In this document: piece by piece, positions 55,283 through 64,000 of the stretch | Layout: each line of letters opens with the position of its first letter | Position numbering within the stretch: position 1 is the stretch's first letter | From: Tenodera sinensis | Lineage: Eukaryota; Arthropoda; Insecta; Mantodea; Mantidae | Assembly (NCBI GenBank): GCA_030765045.1 | Contig: CM060971.1 | Coordinates: 121,439,830-121,503,829 of the forward strand | Length of the DNA stretch: 64,000 nt | Direction of reading: 5' to 3' | The notes under the pieces: generated by a model | What the model saw: the letters and a program-made list of their open reading frames with translations, nothing else | Database searches by the model: none | What the model was told of the DNA's origin: nothing | Translations under genes and position numbers: made by a program

Positions 55283-58200
55283 TTAAATGGATGTGATTGT
55301 TGTGATGGTTGTGATTGTTGTGATGGCTGTGATTGTTGTGATGGTTGTGATTGTTGTGATGGATGTGATGGATGTGATGGATGTGATGGTTGTGATTGTT
55401 GTGATGGATGTGATGGATGTGATGAATGTGATGGATGTGATGGTTGTGATGGTTGTGATTGTTGTGATGGATGTGATGTATGTGATGGATGTGATTGTTG
55501 TGATTGTTGTGATTGATGTGATGGATGTGATTGTTGTGATTGTTGTGATTGTTGTGATGGTTGTGATGGATGTGATGGTTGTGATGGTTGTGATGGATGT
55601 GATTGTTGTGATTGTTGTTATGGATGTGATGGATGTGATGGCTGTGATGGATGTGATGGTTGTGATTGTTGTGATGGATGTGATGGACGTAATTGCTGTG
55701 ATGGATGTGATGGTTGTGATGGATGTGATTGTTGTGATGGATGTGATTGTTGTGATGGATGTGATGGTTGTGATGGCTGTGATGTATGTGATGGTTGTGA
55801 TAGATGTGATGGTTGTGATGGATGTGATGGTTATGATGGATGTGATTGTTGTGATGGATGTGATGGATGTGATGGATGTGATGGATGTAATGGTTGTGAT
55901 TGTTGTGATGGATATGATGGATGTGATGGTTGTGATGGATGTGATGGATGTGATGGATGTGATGGTTGTGATGGTTGTGATTGTTGTGATGGATGTGATG
56001 TATGTGATGGTCGTGATGGATGTGATTGTTGTGATGGATGTGATGGATGTGATGGTTGTGATGGATGTGATGTATGTGATGGTCGTGATGCATGTGATTG
56101 TTGTGATGGTTGTGCTGGATGTGATGGTTTTGATGGTTGTTATGGTTGTGATTGTTGGGATGCTTGTGAATGTTGTGATGGATGTGGTGGTTGTGGTGGT
56201 TGTGATGGTTGTGATGGATGTGATGTATGTGATGGTCGTCATGGATGTGATTGTTGTGATTGTTGTGATGGATGTGATGGATGTGATGGTTGTGATAGAT
56301 GTGATGGTTGTGATGGATGTGATGGTTATGATGGATGTGATTGTGGTGATGGATGTGATGGATGTGATGGATGTGATGAATGTGATGGATGTAATGGTTG
56401 TGATTGTTGTGATGGATGTGATGGATGTGATGGTTGTGATGGATGTGATGGATGTGATGGATGTGATGGTTGTGATGGTTGTGATGGATGTGATGGATGT
56501 GATGGTTGTTTGGAATGTGATGGATGTGATGGATGTGATGGTTGTGATGGATGTGATAGTTGTGATGGATGTGTTTGTTGTGATTATTGTGATGGATGTG
56601 ATGGTTTTGATTGTTGTGATGGTTGTGATTGTTGTGATGGTTGTGACGGATGTGATGGATTTGATGGATGTGATGGTTGTGATTGTTGTGATGGATGTGA
56701 CGTATGTGATGGTCGTGATGGATGTGATTGTTGTGATGGTTGTGATTGTTGTGATGGTTGTGATTGTTGTGATGGTTGTGATGGTTGTGATGGATGTAAT
56801 GGTTGTGATGGATGTAATGGTTGTGATGGTTGTGATGGTTGTGGTTGTTGTGATGGATGTAATGGATGTGATGGATGTGATGGTTGTGGTGGATGTGATG
56901 ATTGTGATGGCTGTGATGAATGTGATGGTTGTGATGGTTGTGATGGTTGTGATGGATGTGATGGATGTGATGGTTGTGATTGTTGTGATGGATGTGATGG
57001 ATGTGATGGATGTGATGGTTGTGATGGTTGTAATCGATGTGATGGTTGTGATGGATGCGATGGTAGTGATTGTTGTGATAAATGTGATGGATGTGATGGT
57101 TGTGATGGTTGTGATGGATGTGATGGATGTGATTGTTGTGATGGTTGTGATTGTTGTGATGGATATGATGGATGAGATGGATGTGATGGATGTGATGGAT
57201 GTGATGGTTGTGATGGATGTGATGGTTGTGATGGTTGTGATTGTTGTGATTGTTGTGATGGTTGTGATGGTTGTGATGGATGTGATGGATGTGCTTGCTG
57301 TGATTGTTGAGATTGTTGTGATGGATGTGATAGTTGTGATTGCTGTGATTGTTGTGATGGTTGTGATGGATGTGATTGTTGTGATGCTTGTGAATGTTGT
57401 GATGGATGTGATGGTTGTGATGGCTGTGATGTATGTGATGGTTGTGATAGATGTGATGGTTGTGATGGATGTGATGGTTATGATGGATGTGATTGTTGTG
57501 ATGGATGTGATGGATGTGATGGATGTGATGGATGTAATGGTTGTGATTGTTGTGATGGATATGATGGATGTGATGGTTGTGATGGATGTGATGGATGTGA
57601 TGGATGTGATGGTTGTGATGGTTGTGATTGTTGTGATGGATGTGATGTATGTGATGGTCGTGATGGATGTGATTGTTGTGATGGATGTGATGGATGTGAT
57701 GGTTGTGATGGATGTGATGTATGTGATGGTCGTGATGCATGTGATTGTTGTGATGGTTGTGCTGGATGTGATGGTTTTGATGGTTGTTATGGTTGTGATT
57801 GTTGGGATGCTTGTGAATGTTGTGATGGATGTGGTGGTTGTGGTGGTTGTGATGGTTGTGATGGATGTGATGTATGTGATGGTCGTCATGGATGTGATTG
57901 TTGTGATTGTTGTGATGGATGTGATGGATGTGATGGTTGTGATAGATGTGATGGTTGTGATGGATGTGATGGTTATGATGGATGTGATTGTGGTGATGGA
58001 TGTGATGGATGTGATGAATGTGATGGATGTAATGGTTGTGATTGTTGTGATGGATGTGATGGATGTGATGGTTGTGATGGATGTGATGGATGTGATGGAT
58101 GTGATGGTTGTGATGGTTGTGATGGATGTGATGGATGTGATGGTTGTTTGGAATGTGATGGATGTGATGGATGTGATGGTTGTGATGGATGTGATAGTTG

Positions 58201-61200
58201 TGATGGATGTGTTTGTTGTGATTATTGTGATGGATGTGATGGTTTTGATTGTTGTGATGGTTGTGATTGTTGTGATGGTTGTGACGGATGTGATGGATTT
58301 GATGGATGTGATGGTTGTGATTGTTGTGATGGATGTGACGTATGTGATGGTCGTGATGGATGTGATTGTTGTGATGGTTGTGATTGTTGTGATGGTTGTG
58401 ATTGTTGTGATGGTTGTGATGGTTGTGGTGGATGTAATGGTTGTGATGGATGTAATGGTTGTGATGGTTGTGATGGTTGTGGTTGTTGTGATGGATGTAA
58501 TGGATGTGATGGATGTGATGGTTGTGGTGGATGTGATGATTGTGATGGCTGTGATGAATGTGATGGTTGTGATGGTTGTGATGGTTGTGATGGATGTGAT
58601 GGATGTGATGGTTGTGATTGTTGTGATGGATGTGATGGATGTGATGGATGTGATGGTTGTGATGGTTGTAATCGATGTGATGGTTGTGATGGATGCGATG
58701 GTAGTGATTGTTGTGATAAATGTGATGGATGTGATGGTTGTGATGGTTGTGATGGATGTGATGGATGTGATTGTTGTGATGGTTGTGATTGTTGTGATGG
58801 ATATGATGGATGAGATGGATGTGATGGATGTGATGGATGTGATGGTTGTGATGGATGTGATGGTTGTGATGGTTGTGATTGTTGTGATTGTTGTGATGGT
58901 TGTGATGGATGTGATGGTTGTGATGGATGTGATGGATGTGCTTGCTGTGATTGTTGAGATTGTTGTGATGGATGTGATAGTTGTGATTGCTGTGATTGTT
59001 GTGATGGTTGTGATGGATGTGATTGTTGTGATGCTTGTGAATGTTGTGATGGATGTGGTGGTTGTGATGGTTGTGATGGTTGTGATTGTTGTGATGGATG
59101 TGATGGATGTGATGGTTGTGATGGTTGTGATGGATGTGATGGATGTGATTGTTGTGATGGTTGTGATTGTTGTGATGGATATGATGGATGAGATGGATGT
59201 GATGGATGTGATGGATGTGATGGTTGTGATGGATGTGATGGTTGTGATGGTTGTGATTGTTGTGATTGTTGTGATGGTTGTGATGGATGTGATGGTTGTG
59301 ATGGATGTGATGGATGTGCTTGCTGTGATTGTTGAGATTGTTGTGATGGATGTGATAGTTGTGATTGCTGTGATTGTTGTGATGGTTGTGATGGTTGTGA
59401 TTGTTGTGATTGTTGTACCGGATGTGATGGATGTGATGGTTGTGATGGATGTGATGGATGTGATTGTTGTGATTGTTGTGATGGATGTGATGGATGTGAT
59501 GGATGTGATGGTTGTGATGGTTGTGATGGATGTGATGGATGTGATTGTTGTGATGGTTGTGATTGTTGTGATGGATATGATGGATGAGATGGATGTGATG
59601 GATGTGATGGATGTGATGGTTATGATGGATGTGATTGTTGTGATGGATGTGATGGATGTGATGGATGTGATGGATGTGATGGTTGTGATGGATGTGATGG
59701 TTATGATGGATGTGATTGCTGTGATGGTTGTGATGGATGTGATGGATGTAATGGTTGTGATTGTTGTGATGGATGTGATGGATGTGATGGTTGTGATAGA
59801 TGTGATGGATGTGATGGTTGTGATGGTTGTGATGGAGGTGATGAATTTGATGGTTTTGAGGAATTTGTAGGATGTGATGGATGTGATGGTTGTGATGGAT
59901 GTGATGGATGTGAGAGTTGTGATGGATGTGTTGTGATTGTTGTGATGGATGTGATGGTTTTGATTGTTGTGATGGTTGTGATTGTTGTGATGGTTGTGAT
60001 GGATGTGACGGATGTGATGGATGTGATGGTTGTGATTGTTGTGATGGATGTGATGTATGTGATGGTCGTGATTGATGTGATTGTTGTGATTGTTGTGATG
60101 GTTGTGATGGATGTGATGGTTGTGATGGTTGTGATTGTTGTGATTGTTGTGATGGCTGTGATGGATGTGATGGCTCTGATGGATGTGTAGGATGTGATGA
60201 TTGTGATTGTTGTGATGGATGTGATGGATGTGATGGTTGTGATTGTTCTGATGGATGTGATGGACGTGATTGTTGTGATGGATGTGATGGTTGTGATGGA
60301 TGTGATTATTGTGATGGATGTGATGGTTGTGATGGCTGTGATGGATGTGATGGTTGTGATGGATGTGATGGTTGTGATGGTTGTGATGGCTCTGATGGTT
60401 GTGATGGATGTGATTGTTGTGATGGTTGTGATGGATGTGATGGTTGTGATGGTTGTGATTGTTGTGATGGATGTGATGAATGTGGTGGATGTGGTGGCTC
60501 TGATAGATGTGATGGTTGTGATGGATGTGATGGCTGTGATGGATGTGATGGATGTGATGGTTGTGATGGATGTTATGGTTGTGATTGTTGTGATGCATGT
60601 GATGGACGTGATTGTTGTGATGGATGTGATGGTTGTGATGGATGTGATTGTTGTGATGGATGTGATGGATGTGGTGGATGTGATGGCGGTGATGGATGTG
60701 ATGGTTGTGATGGATGTGATGGTTGTGATGGTTGTGATGGATGTGGTTGTTGTGATGGTTGTGATCGATGTGATGGTTGTAATGGTTGTGATTGTTGTGA
60801 TAGTTGTGATGGTTGTGATTGATGTGATGGTTGTGATAGTTGTGATGGATGTGATGGATGTGATGGTTATCATGGAAGTGATGGATGTGATGGTTGTGTT
60901 GGTTGTGATTGTTGTGAGGGATGTGATGCATGTGATGGATGTGATGGTTGTGATGGATGTGATGGATGTGATGGTTGGGATGGATGTGATGGTAGTGATG
61001 GATGTGATGGATCTAATGGTTGTGATGGATGTGATGGATGTGATGGTTGTGATTGTTGTGATGGTTGTGATGGATGTGATGGTTGTGATGGTTGTGATTG
61101 TTGTGATTGTAGTGATGGATGTGATGGTTGTGATTGTTGTGATGGTTGTGATGGATGTGATGGATGTGATCGTTGTGATGGTTGTGATTGTAGTGATTGT

Positions 61201-61844
61201 TGTGTTGGATGTGATGGTTGTGATTGTTGAGATGGTTGTGTTGGATGTGATAGTTGTGATTGTAGTGATGGATGTGATTGTAGTGATGCTTGTGACTGTT
61301 GTGAATGGTGTGATGGATGTGATGGATGTGATTGTTGTGATGGTTGTGATGGATGTGATGGTTGTGATGATTGTTATGGTTGTGATTGTTGTGATGGTTG
61401 TGATGGATGTGATGGATGAGATGGTTGTGATGGTTGTGATGGATGTAAGTGATGTGATGGTTGTGATGGATGTGATGGATGTGATGGTTGTGATGGTTGT
61501 GATTGATGGATTGTTGTGGTGGATGTGATGGTTGTGATTGTTGTGATGGATGTGATGGTTAAATGGATGTGATTGTTGTGATTGTTGTGATGGTTGTGAT
61601 TGTTGTGATGGCTGTGATTGTTGTGATGGTTGTGATTGTTGTGATGGATGTGATGGATGCGATGGATGTGATGGTTGTGATTGTTGTGATGGATGTGATG
61701 GCTGTGATGAATGTGATGGATGTGATGGTTGTGATGGATGTGATGGTTGTGATGGATGTGATGGTTGTGATGGTTGTGATGGTTGTGATTGTGTGATTGT
61801 TGTGGTGGATGTGATGGTTTTGATTGTTGTGATGGATGTGATGG
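55283..61844. repeat. Second copy of block B0
   Basis: It begins with a single TTAAATGG at 55283, as B0 does at 17043 (+38,240). Order follows 17.04-21.98 kb, but a 1.64 kb segment is present twice (see 55775-59060), raising the offset from 38,231 to 39,869 bp (TACCGG at 59416 against 19547). It ends with the TTAAATGG pair at 61559 and 61845, 286 bp apart. Confidence 0.85.
55775..59060. repeat. 1.64-kb tandem duplication private to the second B0 copy
   Basis: The GGCTGTGATGTATG variant at 55775 recurs at 57422 (+1,647), and TTTGGAATG at about 56509 recurs at about 58147 (+1,638), a 9 bp loss lying between. The join is near 57410, where the GCTTGTGAATGTTG variant is followed by GGCTGTGATGTATG rather than the GTGGTTG context found after it at 19175 and 59050. 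The first B0 copy has this segment once, so the duplication post-dates the super-repeat duplication, or was lost from the first copy. Outer limits are approximate. Confidence 0.8.
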
Positions 61845-64000
61845 TTAAATGGATGTGATTGTTGTGATTGTTGTGATGGTTGTGATGGTTGTGATGGTTG
61901 TGATTGTTGTGATGGCTGTGATTGTTGTGATGGTTGTGATTGTTGTGATGGATGTGATGGATGTGATGGATGTGATGGTTGTGATTGTTGTGATGGATGT
62001 GATGGATGTGATGGATGTGATGGATGTGATGGTTGTGATTGTTGTGATGGATGTGATGGATGTGATGAATGTGATGGATGTGATGGATGTGATTGTTGTG
62101 ATTGTTGTGATTGATGTGATGGATGTGATTGTTGTGATTGTTGTGATTGTTGTGATGGTTGTGATGGATGTGATGGTTGTGATTGTTGTGATGGTTGTGA
62201 TGGATGTGATTGTTGTGATTGTTGTTATGGATGTGATGGATGTGATGGCTGTGATGGATGTGATGGATGTGATGGTTGTGATTGTTGTGATGGATGTGAT
62301 GGACGTAATTGCTGTGATGGATGTGATGGTTGTGATGGATGTGATTGTTGTGATGGATGTGATTGTTGTGATGGATGTGATGGTTGTGATGGCTGTGATG
62401 TATGTGATGGTTGTGATAGATGTGATGGTTGTGATGGATGTGATGGTTATGATGGATGTGATTGTTGTGATGGATGTGATGGATGTGATGGATGTGATGG
62501 ATGTAATGGTTGTGATTGTTGTGATGGATGTGATGGATGTGATGGTTGTGATGGATGTGATGGATGTGATGGATGTGATGGATGTGATGGTTGTGATGGT
62601 TGTGATTGTTGTGATGGATGTGATGTATGTGATGGTCGTGATGGATGTGATTGTTGTGATTGTTGTGATGGATGTGATGGATGTGATGGTTGTGATGGAT
62701 GTGATGTATGTGATGGTCGTGATGCATGTGATTGTTGTGATGGTTGTGCTGGATGTGGTGGTTTTGATGGTTGTGATGGTTGTGATTGTTGTGATGCTTG
62801 TGAATGTTGTGATGGATGTGGTGGTTGTGATGGTTGTGATGGTTGTGATGGATGTGATGTATGTGATGGTCGTGATGGATGTGATTGTTGTGATTGTTGT
62901 GATGGATGTGATGGATGTGATGGTTGTGATAGATGTGATGGTTGTGATGGATGTGATGGTTATGATGGATGTGATTGTTGTGATGGATGTGATGGATGTG
63001 ATGGATGTGATGAATGTGATGGATGTAATGGTTGTGATTGTTGTGATGGATGTGATGGATGTAATGGTTGTGATGGATGTGATGGATGTGATGGATGTGA
63101 TGGTTGTGATGGTTGTGATGGATGTGATGGATGTGATGGTTGTTTGGAATGTGATGGATGTGATGGATGTGATGGTTGTGATGGATGTGATAGTTGTGAT
63201 GGATGTGTTTGTTGTGATTATTGTGATGGATGTGATGGTTTTGATTGTTGTGATGGTTGTGATTGTTGTGATGGTTGTGACGGATGTGATGGATTTGATG
63301 GATGTGATGGTTGTGATTGTTGTGATGGATGTGACGTATGTGATGGTCGTGATGGATGGGATTGTTGTGATTGTTGTGATGGTTGTGATTGTTGTGATGG
63401 TTGTGATGGTTGTGATGGATGTAATGGTTGTGATGGTTGTGATGGTTGTGGTTGTTGTGATGGATGTAATGGATGTGATGGATGTGATGGTTGTGATGGA
63501 TGTGATGATTGTGATGGTTGTGATGGCTGTGATGAATGTGATGGTTGTGATGGTTGTGATGGATGTGATGGATGTGATGGTTGTGATTGTTGTGATGGAT
63601 GTGATGGATGTGATGGATGTGATGGTTGTGATGGTTGTAATCGATGTGATGGTTGTGATGGATGCGATGGTAGTGATTGTTGTGATGGATGTGATGGATG
63701 TGATGGTTGTGATGGTTGTGATGGATGTGATGGATGTGATTGTTGTGATGGTTGTGATTGTTGTGATGGATATGATGGATGAGATGGATGTGATGGATTT
63801 AATGGTTGTGATGGATGTGATGGTTGTGATGGTTGTGATTGTTGTGATTGTTGTGATGGATGTGATGGTTGTGATGGATGTGATGGATGTGCTTGCTGTG
63901 ATTGTTGAGATTGTTGTGATGGATGTGATGGTTGTGATTGCTGTGATTGTTGTGATGGTTGTGATGGTTGTGATTGTTGTGATTGTTGTACCGGATGTGA
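61845..64000. repeat. Higher-order unit B5 (truncated by window end)
   Basis: The start matches B1-B4 (TTTGGAATG near 63142, TACCGG at 63989). The offset to B4 is 16,916 bp at the start and 16,907 after loss of one 'a' unit near 62490. A private GATTTAATGG variant lies at about 63797 where other units have GATGTGATGG. The unit continues past the window. Confidence 0.85.

Larger units (their letters stand above)
44929..61844. repeat. Higher-order unit B4 (16,916 bp, contains A, C and B segments)
   Basis: B4 starts like B1-B3 (TACCGG at 47082, TTTGGAATG near 46236) but leaves that order at about 48290, after GATGAGATGGATATG. It then runs through A-type (48.29-51.80 kb), C-type (51.80-55.28 kb) and B0-type (55.28-61.84 kb) sequence before the next TTAAATGG pair (61559 and 61845). 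Over the shared 5' part I saw only one or two unit differences from B1 (near 46590). Confidence 0.8.
1..64000 (+). repeat. 9-bp TG-rich minisatellite array filling the window
   Basis: Every stretch reads as head-to-tail 9-mers TGTGATGGA, TGTGATGGT or TGTGATTGT, with single-base variants such as TGTGATGGC, TGTGATGCT, TGTAATGGA, TGTGATAGT and CGTGATGGA. The TG-rich strand is the + strand throughout and I saw no inverted unit. C is about 1% of the first 840 bases, and runs of three or more G are rare. Small indels (TTAAATGG, GGACTGTG, TATCATTGG, GATAGTGTGATG) shift the 9-bp register locally. Two plus-strand frames (Met-Asp/Val-Val and Cys-Asp-Gly) and all three minus-strand frames (Ser/Thr-Ile-Thr, His-His-Ile/Asn, Pro-Ser-His/Gln) are free of stops in the consensus, so long ORFs here carry no evidence of coding. 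No unique flank is present, so the true array is longer than 64 kb. The type of DNA is seen directly; a eukaryotic host and heterochromatic location are inferred. Confidence 0.97.

Noticed and set aside
1..64000. CRISPR array
   Set aside because: Repeats are directly adjacent with no unique spacers, the unit is 9 bp, and no leader or cas-like gene is present.
1..64000. Telomeric repeat tract
   Set aside because: The strand is TG-rich but the 9-mer matches no telomere repeat I know (no TTAGGG, TTTAGGG, TTAGG or TG1-3 pattern), and the nested higher-order structure is not telomere-like. A subtelomeric position remains possible.
1..64000. Strong G-quadruplex array
   Set aside because: GG pairs recur every 9 bases but runs of GGG are rare (for example near 2176 and 23496), so only weak two-tier structures with about 7-base loops could form.
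1..64000. Centromere with CENP-B-like boxes
   Set aside because: The near absence of C and CGGG means no CENP-B box can be present; a 9-bp unit also differs from typical nucleosome-length centromere satellites. A centromeric role cannot be excluded from sequence alone, but nothing supports it.
1..64000. tRNA, rRNA, riboswitch, terminator or bacterial promoter elements
   Set aside because: There is no inverted repeat, no C-containing stem partner on the same strand and no T-tract; the composition cannot form such structures.

Overview
The whole 64 kb window is one uninterrupted satellite (minisatellite) array, with no unique sequence at either edge. The basic unit is 9 bp and occurs as three main variants read on the + strand: TGTGATGGA ('a'), TGTGATGGT ('t') and TGTGATTGT ('i'). 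About 7,100 units follow each other head to tail, all in the same orientation. The + strand is almost free of C (8 C in the first 840 bases by hand count). I find no gene, RNA gene, mobile element, CRISPR array or bacterial-type regulatory signal. A homogenised array of this size points to a eukaryotic nuclear chromosome, such as a heterochromatic, subtelomeric or pericentromeric block; the sequence itself does not identify the species.

The array has higher-order structure at several scales, followed here through rare variants used as bar codes. A TACCGG motif occurs 22 times, a TTAAATGG motif 12 times and a one-base insertion (GGACTGTG) 8 times. Three kinds of block can be told apart. Block A (1-5240 and 6246-11500) is a direct repeat at 6,245-6,263 bp, with nested 1,890 and 990/999 bp duplications inside. 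Block C (13478-16860) is a tandem pair at 1,756-1,783 bp. Block B (from 17043) is phased by TTAAATGG, with unit starts at 21976, 28143, 36236, 44929 and 61845, giving unit lengths of 6,167, 8,093, 8,693 and 16,916 bp. The first ~4 kb of successive B units looks identical or nearly so; the length differences come from extra A-, B- or C-type segments joined in after that part.

At the largest scale, the order seen from about 9.98 kb onward starts again at about 48.29 kb (offsets of 38,222-38,322 bp, then 39,869 bp after a local duplication). The window is therefore a little more than one and a half periods of a ~38.3 kb super-repeat.

Very long open reading frames run through the array on both strands (up to about 3,200 codons). 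They arise because 9 is a multiple of 3 and five of the six frames of the consensus lack a stop. Each B unit length leaves a remainder of 2 on division by 3, so any reading frame changes at every unit. I treat all of them as non-coding. What can be learned here concerns how the array grows and is homogenised, and what it may bind, rather than any gene.
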